Below, piece after piece: positions 44,036-52,535 of a DNA stretch of 64,000 nt (position 1 is the first letter of the stretch; the number at the start of each line of letters is the position of its first letter). Source of the stretch: Candidatus Latescibacterota bacterium (lineage in GTDB: Bacteria > Latescibacterota > UBA2968 > UBA8231). The translations under genes were made by a program, and so were the position numbers. The notes beneath the pieces are model-generated. The model saw only the letters and a program-made list of their open reading frames with translations. It was not told where the DNA came from and did not search any database. The stretch covers positions 235,631 to 299,630 of the forward strand of contig JAJEIO010000048.1 of the NCBI GenBank assembly GCA_022827835.1. Reading direction: 5' to 3'.

Positions 44036-45664
44036 ATGCTCAATTCCTTTCTGCTTCTACTGCTCCTATCCGTCCCCCTCTACGCCAACCCTCGCTTCCA
44101 CGACGCCACTCAAGAAGCGGGCATCGGCTTCGTCCACGTCAACGGGGCCAATGGCCAGAAATTCGTCATTGAAACGGTCGGCCCTGGAGGTGGCTTTTTC
44201 GATTACGACGGCGACGGCCACCTCGACATTTATCTAATCAACGGGGCTGCCGTGCCTGGGACCGAATACGATCCTGCGCCGCAAAATGCGCTCTACCAGA
44301 ACAGAGGCGACGGTACCTTTGCCGATGTGACGGAGTACGCCGGCGTCGGCGACACGGGCTACGGCATGGGCTGCGCGGTCGGTGACTACGACAACGACGG
44401 CGACCTTGATCTGTACGTGACCAACTTCGGCGCGAATGTGCTGTACCGGAACGAGGGGGATGGAACATTTGCGGATGTGACAGTCGCGGCCCAAGTGGGC
44501 GACGAAGGCTGGGGGGCGAGTGCTGCGTTTGCCGACATCGACCGCGACGGTTTCGTCGATTTGTACGTGGGCAATTACCACAACTTCTCCTATACCAATC
44601 ATCGCGTCTGCGCCGAGGGAGGCAGTGGGCTTCAGCTCTATTGCGGCCCAGAGGCCTTTGATGGAGTGACTGACGTGCTATATCGAAACGAGGGCGATGG
44701 CACCTTTGCCGACATCACGACAGCAGCCGGGCTGGGCAGCGCCGAGGGCAAGGAGCTAGGCGTGGTCTTCGGCGATGTGGATCTCGACGGCGACCCCGAT
44801 CTCTACCTAGCGAACGACAAGACCTTGAACTTCTTGTATCTCAACGACGGCACTGGCCACTTTGCGGACGAAGCGCTGCTGGCCGGGGTTGCGTACAACG
44901 AGGACGGCGATGTCGAAGCGGGTATGGGCGTTGACATGGGCGACTACGACAATGACGGCGACCCTGACCTTTTCGTCACCAACTTTCAGTGGGAGACTAA
45001 TACGCTGTACAAAAATCTCGGCGACGGCACCTTTGTCGATGAAACCTTCCTCGCTGGGTTGGGTAAGGGCAGTATTGCCTACTTGTCGTGGGGCACGCGC
45101 TTTTTCGATGTCGATAACGACGGCGACCGCGATCTTTTTATCGCCAATGGCCACTTGGAAAGCGATGTCGAGCAATACGAGAACGCGACCTTCCCGCAGC
45201 GCAATCAGCTCTTTCTCAACGCTGGCGACGGCCGCTTTGAGGAATACGTAGAGGACGGAGGTGCTTTGTCGTTGAAACGGGTCAGTCGCGGCGCGGCCTT
45301 TGGCGACTACGACGACGATGGCGATATCGACGTGCTGGTGGCCAATGTCGCCGCCGAGCCGACCTTGATGCGCAACGACGGCGCGGGCGGCCACTGGGTG
45401 CGCCTGCGGCTAGAGGGCCGCGACAGCAATCGCGCTGGCATCGGCACTCGCGTCGAAGTCACAAGCGGTGGGCAGGTGCAGACCGATGAAGTGCGCTCAG
45501 GGGCCAGCTACCTATCGCAGAGCGACGTGCAACTGCACTTCGGGTTGGGAACGGCCACCAGCATTGAGCGCGTGGTCGTCTATTGGCTGAGCGGCCGGGT
45601 CGAAGAATACGAGGATTTAGGTGTCAACCAAGAGCATTTGCTCGTCGAAGGAGCGGCGCGATGA
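44036..45664 (+). CDS. Exported FG-GAP/UnbV_ASPIC protein (CRTAC1 type, no TPR)
   Basis: A 542-residue exported protein (MLNSFLLLLLLSVPLYA). It has about six FG-GAP/VCBS repeats with calcium-loop motifs (FDYDGDGHLDIYLING, GDYDNDGDLDLYVTNFG, FADIDRDGFVDLYVGN, FDVDNDGDRDLFIANG) and a C-terminal UnbV_ASPIC domain (DSNRAGIGTRVEVTSG, RVVVYWLSGRVEEYED). Unlike the proteins encoded at 28703 and 37313 it ends there; the TPR part is a separate gene that overlaps by ATGA at 45661. No ribosome site is visible before the ATG at 44036, which follows an A-run. Likely an extracellular calcium-binding beta-propeller. Confidence 0.88.
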   Translation: MLNSFLLLLLLSVPLYANPRFHDATQEAGIGFVHVNGANGQKFVIETVGPGGGFFDYDGDGHLDIYLINGAAVPGTEYDPAPQNALYQNRGDGTFADVTEYAGVGDTGYGMGCAVGDYDNDGDLDLYVTNFGANVLYRNEGDGTFADVTVAAQVGDEGWGASAAFADIDRDGFVDLYVGNYHNFSYTNHRVCAEGGSGLQLYCGPEAFDGVTDVLYRNEGDGTFADITTAAGLGSAEGKELGVVFGDVDLDGDPDLYLANDKTLNFLYLNDGTGHFADEALLAGVAYNEDGDVEAGMGVDMGDYDNDGDPDLFVTNFQWETNTLYKNLGDGTFVDETFLAGLGKGSIAYLSWGTRFFDVDNDGDRDLFIANGHLESDVEQYENATFPQRNQLFLNAGDGRFEEYVEDGGALSLKRVSRGAAFGDYDDDGDIDVLVANVAAEPTLMRNDGAGGHWVRLRLEGRDSNRAGIGTRVEVTSGGQVQTDEVRSGASYLSQSDVQLHFGLGTATSIERVVVYWLSGRVEEYEDLGVNQEHLLVEGAAR

Positions 45665-47103
45665 GGATTTTGTCAGTGGTCAGTGGTCAGCCCCACATCA
45701 CTCTGCCTCGGTTGAGAGGGACTAGCCACTGGTCACTGCCGTTGCTAATTTGCCTCGCATTGTACGCCTGTGCAGAGGAAAGCTCGCAAGAAAAAGTGCG
45801 CCCTGGCGCGGCTATGGACGCCGAGGTACTCTTCACGCGCGGCACTGCGCTCGCCTCCGAGGGTCGCCACACCGAGGCTATTGACGCTTATCGGCAGGCA
45901 GCAGTGCTAGCGCCCGGGTCTGCCAAAATCCACTACAATCTCGGCAACGCGTACGCGCGCCAGCTCGATTACCCCAGCGCAATGGCAGCCTATCAGCGCG
46001 TATTGGCGCTGGATTCGACGCACGTATCAGCGCGGCACAACCTCGCGGCCATGTACGTCAAACAGCTCAACTACGCCCAAGCTATTGACGAACACCGCCG
46101 CGTGCTCTCGTTAGATCCCGGTCATCTGACGACCTACTACGACCTCGGCTACATCTACTTTTTGCGCGGCGAGTACGGGGAGGTGGAGACGCTGCTACAA
46201 GCGGGTCTGGATCGCGACTCGACCAATGCCTCCTTCTACCGGCTCTTGGGCCGGACGCGCCTGAAGGAACTCGACTTTGAGCGGGCCGCGGTGACCCTGA
46301 TGCGTGCGGTCGAGTTGGACAGCATGGACGCGGCTGCGTACGTCGATCTGGCGCAGGTGGAACTCAAGCGGCGCGAGTACGCGGCGGCCGAACGCGCTGC
46401 CCGTCGCGCCATTGCGCTCGATTCTTTGTCCAAGGAGGGGTACTTCGCACTGGCCAATGCCCTCAAGCGGCTCGGCCGCCGTGAAGAGAGCACCGAAGTG
46501 CTGGCGCAGTTTCGGGCGCTCGATCAACAGCTCGACAAAATCGACGACCAACTGCGGATGCTGGGTAATGTGCCCGACGATCACGAGGCGCGGGCGCAAT
46601 TGGGCCTGCTGTACACCGAGCAGGGCCGCTTGACTGAAGCGGCCGAAGCGTATCGGTTAGCCGTGCGCCTCGCGCCAGACAGCTTGCGTTACCGCAATAA
46701 CCTAGGCAACCTGTACCTACGCTTGGGCCAATTCGCCGAGGCCGTCGCCGAGTATCAAGCCGCACTGGCTTTGGATCCAGAATACGCCAAGGCGCACTAC
46801 AATTTGGGTCAGGCGTACATGCGCTTGCAGCACTTTGACGAGGCCCTAGCCAGCCTCGCCGAAGCGCGCCGCTTAGAGCCGGAAGACGCGGAGACACATT
46901 ACTTTTTGGGACTACTGCACGCGCGCGCCGGCGACTACGCCAAGGCCGCCGAAATGCTGACCGTTGCGGTGGCGGCCCGGCCGGACTGGCTCGACGCGCG
47001 ACAGAAATTAGCTGTGGCGTACTTGAAGTCGGGAAAGGTAGAAGAGAGCAAGCGGGAGCTAGCGGCGATCCAGCAAATGAAAGAGAGCGGACAGTATGAG
47101 TAA
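45661..47103 (+). CDS. TPR lipoprotein
   Basis: A 480-residue lipoprotein with lipobox LALYAC at about residue 37, followed by about ten TPR units (TEAIDAYRQAAVLAPGSAKIHYNLGNAY, DYPSAMAAYQRVLALDSTHVSARHNLAAMY and later repeats) through to the C-terminus. Start ATG at 45661 overlaps the stop of the FG-GAP gene (ATGA). It is the free-standing counterpart of the TPR half fused to FG-GAP/UnbV at 28703 and 37313. The signal-peptide coding region contains an imperfect inverted repeat (45671-45740), so the first ~25 residues may be of recent, non-conserved origin. The next gene overlaps by eight bases. Confidence 0.85.
   Translation: MRILSVVSGQPHITLPRLRGTSHWSLPLLICLALYACAEESSQEKVRPGAAMDAEVLFTRGTALASEGRHTEAIDAYRQAAVLAPGSAKIHYNLGNAYARQLDYPSAMAAYQRVLALDSTHVSARHNLAAMYVKQLNYAQAIDEHRRVLSLDPGHLTTYYDLGYIYFLRGEYGEVETLLQAGLDRDSTNASFYRLLGRTRLKELDFERAAVTLMRAVELDSMDAAAYVDLAQVELKRREYAAAERAARRAIALDSLSKEGYFALANALKRLGRREESTEVLAQFRALDQQLDKIDDQLRMLGNVPDDHEARAQLGLLYTEQGRLTEAAEAYRLAVRLAPDSLRYRNNLGNLYLRLGQFAEAVAEYQAALALDPEYAKAHYNLGQAYMRLQHFDEALASLAEARRLEPEDAETHYFLGLLHARAGDYAKAAEMLTVAVAARPDWLDARQKLAVAYLKSGKVEESKRELAAIQQMKESGQYE
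45671..45740. repeat. Imperfect inverted repeat inside the TPR lipoprotein signal-peptide coding region
   Basis: The stretch 45671-45690 holds tandem CAGTGGT units (TGTCAGTGGTCAGTGGTCAG). It is matched by 45721-45740 on the opposite strand at about 13 of 17 positions (CAGTGACCAGTGGCTAG on the minus strand). It resembles a short dispersed element; a related TGGTCAGTAG-like piece (minus strand) lies in 49719-49735. Confidence 0.5.
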
Positions 47104-48661
47104 GCGTTGGATGGGAACGGCGCTTTGCGCGGCGCTGATCGGCCTAAGCGGTTGCGCTGAAGACGGTCCGGCCGTGGCCACTGAAGATGCCGTCTTGATG
47201 GAGGTGGGGCCAACGGCGATTCGGGTGGCGGATTATCGCCAATTCATCGCACGAGTAGCACCGGAATTGCGGGCGGAGTACGGGGCTGAGCAGTTGTTGG
47301 AAGCCATTGTCGAGCAAACGCTGCTCGTGCAGGAAGCCGAGCGGCGGGGCTTGGGCGAGAGCGCGGAGTTTTTGCAATGGCAGGCACAGGCGCAGGCGCA
47401 GTTGGTGCAGCAGGCTTTGTACGAACGCGCTGGGATCGTCCAACCGGAAGTCGCCGAGGAGGAGCTGCGGGCCTATTTCCAGCGCAGCCCGTACAATCGC
47501 CGCGTGCGTTTCAGCCTGCTGATGGTGCGCGAGCAAGAGCAGCTACCGGAGATTTTGGCCGCGCTCGCCGAGGGGGCGGACTTTGAGGAGCTGTCGATGC
47601 AGCACTCGCAGGACTCGCGGATTCTAGAGCGTCAGGCCGATATGGGCTATCACCGCTGGGGCGATACCATGGCCTCGCACGCGGCCCTGACTGAAAGAGC
47701 CTTCTCCATGCAGATCGGGGAAATTTCCGAGCCGATGCAGGTGGCCGATGGGTACTTTATCATCAAGCTTACGGACATGCACCCAGTCAGCTTCGAGCAG
47801 GAGCAGGAGACCATTCAGCGCTTGGTCCTGCGGGAAAAGCTCGGGCGGCAGCTCTTGGCTTATTACGACACCCTGCACGTGCGCTATAATGTGCGCTACG
47901 AGCCGGACGGGCTGACGGGGTCGCCAGAGGCGGTTGTGGCCGAGTACGACGGTGGGGTGCTAACGGTCGCTCAGGCCCGCGAACTGCTAAAGGGCCAGGG
48001 TGAGGGCGAAAAGGTGCTGCGGCGCGAGGTCGGGCGGCGCGTGTTGGTTCCGCTCGAAACCGCGCGGCTTGCGCTCGCCGCCGACCCGGACCTGCAGCGC
48101 GAGTTGGAGCGACTGCGGCAGGTGCAGCTTGCGCGGCGCTTGCAGGACGCGCTGCAAGCACAGGTGCCACCGCCCAATCCCAACGGCCTGAGCCTGTTTT
48201 ACGAAGAGCACAAGCTCCGGTACACCGCACCGGCCGAGGTGGAGGTGCGCCGGCTGCTCGCCCGCGACGAGGCCGAGGGCACCGCCATTGTCGAGCGGAT
48301 GCGCGCCGGTCGCGATACGACTGAACTGGTCGATCGTTTCGTCAGCGTGATTTACGGCAGCGGCGCACTGGAGGGCGACAATCCGGTCAGCCGCGCCCTG
48401 CGCGCCGACGAGGGGACTTTTCACGGTCCCTTTGCCACGGATAATGGTTATATTGTTTTACAGGTGTTGCGCCGTCGCCCGGACCGACTGCCGCCGCTGG
48501 ACGAGATCCGCGAGCAGGTCGAGGCGGATTGGGCGACAGCGCAGCTCCAAGCTGCGGTCAAGGAGCTGGCCGCGTCTCTGCGCCAGCGCCGCGCCAACGA
48601 AATCCGCTTCAACCCAGACGCTGTGGCACTAGCCCTGTTGGCCACTTCTCATGGCAAATAA
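47096..48661 (+). CDS. SurA-like peptidylprolyl isomerase lipoprotein
   Basis: A 521-residue lipoprotein (MSKRWMGTALCAALIGLSGC, Cys20). It has the SurA N-terminal region (LLEAIVEQTLLVQEAERRGL), a parvulin-like domain at about 145-240 (LAEGADFEELSMQHSQDSRILERQADMGYHRWGD, QIGEISEPMQVADGYFIIKL) and a second, weaker one towards the C-terminus (IYGSGALEGDNPVSRALRADEGTFHGPFATDNGYIVL). The likely role is periplasmic folding of exported proteins, here the FG-GAP and TPR proteins of its operon. It overlaps the TPR gene by eight bases and the next gene by 11. This is the third SurA-like lipoprotein in the window. Confidence 0.87.
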   Translation: MSKRWMGTALCAALIGLSGCAEDGPAVATEDAVLMEVGPTAIRVADYRQFIARVAPELRAEYGAEQLLEAIVEQTLLVQEAERRGLGESAEFLQWQAQAQAQLVQQALYERAGIVQPEVAEEELRAYFQRSPYNRRVRFSLLMVREQEQLPEILAALAEGADFEELSMQHSQDSRILERQADMGYHRWGDTMASHAALTERAFSMQIGEISEPMQVADGYFIIKLTDMHPVSFEQEQETIQRLVLREKLGRQLLAYYDTLHVRYNVRYEPDGLTGSPEAVVAEYDGGVLTVAQARELLKGQGEGEKVLRREVGRRVLVPLETARLALAADPDLQRELERLRQVQLARRLQDALQAQVPPPNPNGLSLFYEEHKLRYTAPAEVEVRRLLARDEAEGTAIVERMRAGRDTTELVDRFVSVIYGSGALEGDNPVSRALRADEGTFHGPFATDNGYIVLQVLRRRPDRLPPLDEIREQVEADWATAQLQAAVKELAASLRQRRANEIRFNPDAVALALLATSHGK

Positions 48662-49703
48662 TTCCATCGTCCTGCAACCTGCCTATATCGTCGATCGCCG
48701 GCAGGACTATATCTGGTTTGTGAGCTTGCCCTTTGCCGCGGTCTGCTTTGCGCTGGTGTCGGGGCACTACCTGCCGGGGGCTGCGCTGGCGGCCATTGCC
48801 TTGTGGGTGACGATTCCGCACCACTTCGTCACTTGGCTGCGCGTCTATGGCTCGCCGGCGGAATTTGCCCGCTTTAAGGAGCGGTTCATTCTCGGGCCGA
48901 TAGTGTTGGTCGCCTTTGCCTATGGCCTGATCCAGTGGGCGCCGTTGAGCTTGGTGTTGATCGTGACCTTGTGGGATCACCAGCACAGCTTGATGCAGCA
49001 ATACGGCTTTGCGCGCGTGTACGACTTTAAGGCCAAGGCCGGCACGCCTGCGACCGCTAAGTTCGACTTGGCGTTCAATTGGATTTTCTTTGGCAACATG
49101 CTCGTGGTGTCGCCGCTTTTTTCCACGGTCTGGGTGCGGATGTTGCACGAGTGGCACTTGCCTATCAGCGCGGAAGCGGTAACGACGGTACACTTGGTCT
49201 CGTGGACTATTGCCATTGCCTACGGCCTGATCTACGTGGGACACATCGCCTATTGCGCTTGGCGCGGCTACGCGCTCAACCCCCTCAAATACGTCTTTCT
49301 GCTGTCGAGCTATTTCCTGTGGTACTTCACCAGTTTTACCACGGCCTATTTGCTCGTCTTTGCGGTGGCGCACCGGATCATGCACGGGATCCAGTACATC
49401 GTCATGGTGTATTTCTACAACCGTCACAAGATCGAGCGCACGGGCGGCGACTCGGCCCTTATGCGCTACGTGGCGGGCAAGGGGGGCGTCAAATTCTTTC
49501 TCTTGCTGTGCGCAGCCTACGCCGTCGTCTTTCACGCGCTGAGCGAGGGCTTGGTGCGCGACTTTGGCTTTGGCCTAGTTGGCTTCAACACCAATTTCGA
49601 CCTCTTCAGCTATTCGCTGCTCAGTTCCTTTGCCCTGATTCACTACTACTACGACGCATTTATATGGAAAGTGCGGAAAAAGGATGTGCAGGAGGGGCTG
49701 TAG
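48651..49703 (+). CDS. His-rich polytopic membrane protein, unknown function
   Basis: A 350-residue protein with about eight membrane segments. Histidines sit at membrane borders: HHF (57-58), WDHQH (109-112), AHRIMHG (240-246), and the C-terminal HYYYDAFIWK (331-340), where the HxxxH spacing and His-Tyr-Asp cluster could bind metal. The pattern recalls Brp/Blh-type membrane oxygenases, but only loosely. The ATG overlaps the SurA-like gene by 11 bases, making this the last member of the FG-GAP/TPR/isomerase operon. No ribosome site precedes it, consistent with translational coupling. Function cannot be assigned. Confidence 0.7.
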   Translation: MANNSIVLQPAYIVDRRQDYIWFVSLPFAAVCFALVSGHYLPGAALAAIALWVTIPHHFVTWLRVYGSPAEFARFKERFILGPIVLVAFAYGLIQWAPLSLVLIVTLWDHQHSLMQQYGFARVYDFKAKAGTPATAKFDLAFNWIFFGNMLVVSPLFSTVWVRMLHEWHLPISAEAVTTVHLVSWTIAIAYGLIYVGHIAYCAWRGYALNPLKYVFLLSSYFLWYFTSFTTAYLLVFAVAHRIMHGIQYIVMVYFYNRHKIERTGGDSALMRYVAGKGGVKFFLLLCAAYAVVFHALSEGLVRDFGFGLVGFNTNFDLFSYSLLSSFALIHYYYDAFIWKVRKKDVQEGL

Positions 49704-49755
49704 TAGGGGACCTGTAGTAGCTACTGACCACTTATTAGTACTAGGAGATTGAGCT

Positions 49756-51597
49756 ATGCTCGAAGTCGTCCTCGCCGTCGCTGTGTTCGCCGTTGCCGCG
49801 GCCATTGTCCGCCAAGCCACGGACGATGCGTGCTACGATCTCTCCGACGGAGAGCGCCATCCGCACAAGTGGGGCTACACGGACACTCGCTTTGAGTTCG
49901 ACGGGCCGAAGACCGTGCGAGTGACAGGCAGCCGCTATCCGCTGGCCGGCTTCACCATGCCGCACTTCATCCCGTTTGTCGAAGAGATGCTGCAGGTTCC
50001 GATTGATCCCGACGAGATGGCTGTTGAAAAAGAGAGCTACGAGGTGCCGCCTTCGCGGGCAGATGAAAGCCTCGTCGCTGCTTGGCAGGACGCGCTCGAC
50101 GCAGAGCGGGTTTCGCTCGACGACGAGGAGCGCCTGATCCACAGCCATGGCCAGCTCAGCGTCGATGAGGTCTATCGCCTGCTCTACGGCGATGCCTTGG
50201 AGCGAGTGGTCGATTTGGTGCTTTATCCAGAGAGCGAAGACCACGTGCGCGTCATCGTGCGTCTCGCATCCGAGCACAATGTTTGCCTCGTGCCCTACGG
50301 CGGCGGCACCAACGTCAGCGGCGCGCTGGCCCTGCCCACCGACGACGGCCGCGTCTTTGCTTCGGTCGATATGCGGCGCATGAACCGGATCGTCGATCTC
50401 GACGAGGACAACCTCCAAGCCTGCATCGAAGCGGGGATTTCGGGCAAGGAGTTGGAGCGGGAACTCGCCGCTCGGGGCTACACCGTCGGCCACGATCCCG
50501 ACAGCATCGAGCTTTCGACCTTGGGCGGCTGGATTGCCACCAATGCCAGCGGCATGAAGAAAAACCGCTACGGCAATATCGAAGACATCGTCCTCGAAGC
50601 GACCTTGGTGACGCCGACTGGCGCGGTGGAGACTCTGCACACTACGCCGCGCAACTCGACCGGCATCCAGCCGCGCGGGCTGCTTTTTGGCTCGGAAGGC
50701 AACCTCGGCATCATCACCAAGGCCGTACTCAAGATCCATCCCCTACCGGAAGTGCGCGAATACGGTTCGCTGGTGTTCAAGTCCTTCGCCCAGGGAGTGG
50801 AGTACTTGCAGGCATTGCGCCAGACCGGGACTTTGCCGGCGAGTATTCGCTTGGTAAATAACCAAGAATTCCGCTTCGGACAGGCCCTCAAGGCCGCGCC
50901 TTCTCCTGTGAAGCATCTTAAAGAAAAAGTGCAGAAGTTCGCCTTGCTGAAGGTGTTGGGATTTGACCCGCTAAAAATGGCGGCGTGTACGATCGCCATG
51001 GAAGGGACTCGCGCCGAGGTGGACCACCAGAAGCGGACGATCTTCAAGCTGGCCAAAGCCCACGGCGGCAAGAGCGCCGGCGCTACCAACGGCAGGCGCG
51101 GTTACATGCTGACCTTTGGGATCGCCTATATCCGCGACTTTTTGAACCAGTTCGATTTCTTGGGCGAGACTTTCGAGACTTCCGTGCCCTGGAGCCGCAT
51201 CCACGATGTGACGCAGGCCGTGCAAGCGGAGTTGACTGCGCAGTGTAGCGCGCGTGGCGTTGCCGGGCGGCCCTACCTGTCGTACCGGGTGACGCAGACG
51301 TATCACACGGGGGTTTGCATCTATTTTACGATGGGGTTTTCCGGGCGGGGACTGGAGCATCCCATTGAGGTCTATCACGATATCGAGCACGCGCTGCGGC
51401 AGACGATTTTGGACAACGGCGGCTCGCTGTCCCACCACCACGGGATAGGCAAAATCCGGCAGAGCTTCGTTCAGCACATCCAAAGTGACAACAGCATTGA
51501 GGCCCTGCAAAAGACCAAAGAAGCGTTGGATCCCCAGAATATTTTCGGCATTCAGAATGGGATTTTTGGGAGTGCGTGCCGGAAGTCTGAGCAATAA
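49756..51597 (+). CDS. FAD-linked alkyl-dihydroxyacetone-phosphate synthase-like protein
   Basis: A 613-residue flavoprotein of the FAD_binding_4/AGPS family, with a hydrophobic N-terminal anchor. Diagnostic pieces: HKWGYTDT, the FAD site PYGGGTNVSGAL (180-191), GHDPDSIELSTLGGWIATN and MKKNRYGNIEDI, and near the C-terminus the catalytic HHHGIGK. AGPS exchanges the acyl group of acyl-DHAP for a fatty alcohol, the committed step of ether lipid synthesis. The combination matches AGPS better than D-lactate dehydrogenases of the superfamily. AGGAGA lies eight bases before the ATG. A reductase gene overlaps its 3' end by 41 bases, which supports a pathway role. Confidence 0.82.
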   Translation: MLEVVLAVAVFAVAAAIVRQATDDACYDLSDGERHPHKWGYTDTRFEFDGPKTVRVTGSRYPLAGFTMPHFIPFVEEMLQVPIDPDEMAVEKESYEVPPSRADESLVAAWQDALDAERVSLDDEERLIHSHGQLSVDEVYRLLYGDALERVVDLVLYPESEDHVRVIVRLASEHNVCLVPYGGGTNVSGALALPTDDGRVFASVDMRRMNRIVDLDEDNLQACIEAGISGKELERELAARGYTVGHDPDSIELSTLGGWIATNASGMKKNRYGNIEDIVLEATLVTPTGAVETLHTTPRNSTGIQPRGLLFGSEGNLGIITKAVLKIHPLPEVREYGSLVFKSFAQGVEYLQALRQTGTLPASIRLVNNQEFRFGQALKAAPSPVKHLKEKVQKFALLKVLGFDPLKMAACTIAMEGTRAEVDHQKRTIFKLAKAHGGKSAGATNGRRGYMLTFGIAYIRDFLNQFDFLGETFETSVPWSRIHDVTQAVQAELTAQCSARGVAGRPYLSYRVTQTYHTGVCIYFTMGFSGRGLEHPIEVYHDIEHALRQTILDNGGSLSHHHGIGKIRQSFVQHIQSDNSIEALQKTKEALDPQNIFGIQNGIFGSACRKSEQ

Positions 51598-52390
51598 GAC
51601 CGTCGTTATCACCGGTGCTTCTGCGGGCTTGGGCGCGACGCTGGCGGTGGAGTGCGCCCAGCAGGGAGCACGGGTGGTTCTCTTGGCGCGGAATGCCGAG
51701 CGGCTGGAGGCCGTTGCCCGCGAGTGCGAGCAGTTGGGGAGCGAGGGTCTGACTGTCGTCGGGGATGTCGCCATAGCCGAGGATGGAAGGCGGCTGGTGG
51801 AGGCTGCGATCGAGCGGTTTGAGCGCATAGACTACTTGGTCGCCAACGCCGGCATTAGCATGTGGACCGAGTTTGCCGCGATCGAGGATGTAACATTATT
51901 CCGCAAGCTGATGGAGGTGAATTATTTGGGGGCCGTGCACTGCGTGCATCCGGCGCTGCCGCATCTCAAAAAGAGCAAGGGCCTATTCGTAGCTATTTCG
52001 TCTATTCAGGGGCAGGTGGGGGTGCCGCTGCACACGGGGTATTCGGCGTCCAAACACGCGCTACAGGGGTTTTGTGACGCCCTGCGGATGGAGGTGGCCG
52101 AGAGTGAGGTGGGGGTGATGACCGTGCTCTTGCACTGGCTCAGGGGGACGGAGTTGCGGCAACGCGCGCTGGGGAAAGACGGGAAGGCGTTGGGTGCTGC
52201 ATCGCGCGAACACCGGGCGGAGGCGGTGAGCTTGGAGAAGGCGGCGCAGGCGATTGTGCGTGGGATGCAGAAGCGGCGGCGGCAGCTCTACGTTCCGAGG
52301 CGGCTCAGACTGCTGGCGATGGTCCACGCCCTGTGGCCGGCGCTGGCCGAGTGGGTCGTCAAGGGGAAGGTGGCGCGGGAGGAAGAGTAG
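51557..52390 (+). CDS. SDR oxidoreductase, DHRS7B-like (putative acyl/alkyl-DHAP reductase)
   Basis: A 277-residue short-chain dehydrogenase. Seen: TGASAGLG (19-26), NAG (97-99), catalytic Ser148/149 in VAISSIQGQVGVP, and YSASK (Tyr162, Lys166). The ISSIQG...YSASKHALQGFCDALRMEV stretch is strikingly like vertebrate DHRS7B (PexRAP), the acyl/alkyl-DHAP reductase of ether lipid synthesis. As the gene overlaps the AGPS-like gene, I infer the pair makes 1-alkyl-glycerol-3-phosphate. The start is uncertain: ATG at 51557 or GTG at 51572; the frame stays open further upstream only inside the AGPS gene. The substrate is not proven by sequence. Confidence 0.78.
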   Translation: MGFLGVRAGSLSNKTVVITGASAGLGATLAVECAQQGARVVLLARNAERLEAVARECEQLGSEGLTVVGDVAIAEDGRRLVEAAIERFERIDYLVANAGISMWTEFAAIEDVTLFRKLMEVNYLGAVHCVHPALPHLKKSKGLFVAISSIQGQVGVPLHTGYSASKHALQGFCDALRMEVAESEVGVMTVLLHWLRGTELRQRALGKDGKALGAASREHRAEAVSLEKAAQAIVRGMQKRRRQLYVPRRLRLLAMVHALWPALAEWVVKGKVAREEE

Positions 52391-52400
52391 GCCGGGGGGC

Positions 52401-52517
52401 TTAGGAACGTTCGACGCGGACCTGATCCTTCAGTTCGAGATCGTCGAGAACCTGACGTAGCTCGGCTGTGTTTATACCAAGGGTCGAGGGCCATTCTATC
52501 TCTCTTCGATCGGTTAT
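52401..52517 (-). pseudogene. 3' remnant of an unidentified gene
   Basis: Between the SDR and DUF4276 genes the minus strand holds a 38-codon open stretch ending in TAA (52401-52403). It reads ITDRREIEWPSTLGINTAEL then RQVLDDLELKDQVRVERS, with no start codon and an in-frame TAG just upstream (52518-52520). Composition and the regular helix-like tail look like the end of a real protein, so this is probably a leftover of a gene eroded or cut away beside the defence-like pair. Family not recognised. Confidence 0.4.
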
Positions 52518-52535
52518 CTACTCGGCGGTTTAATC

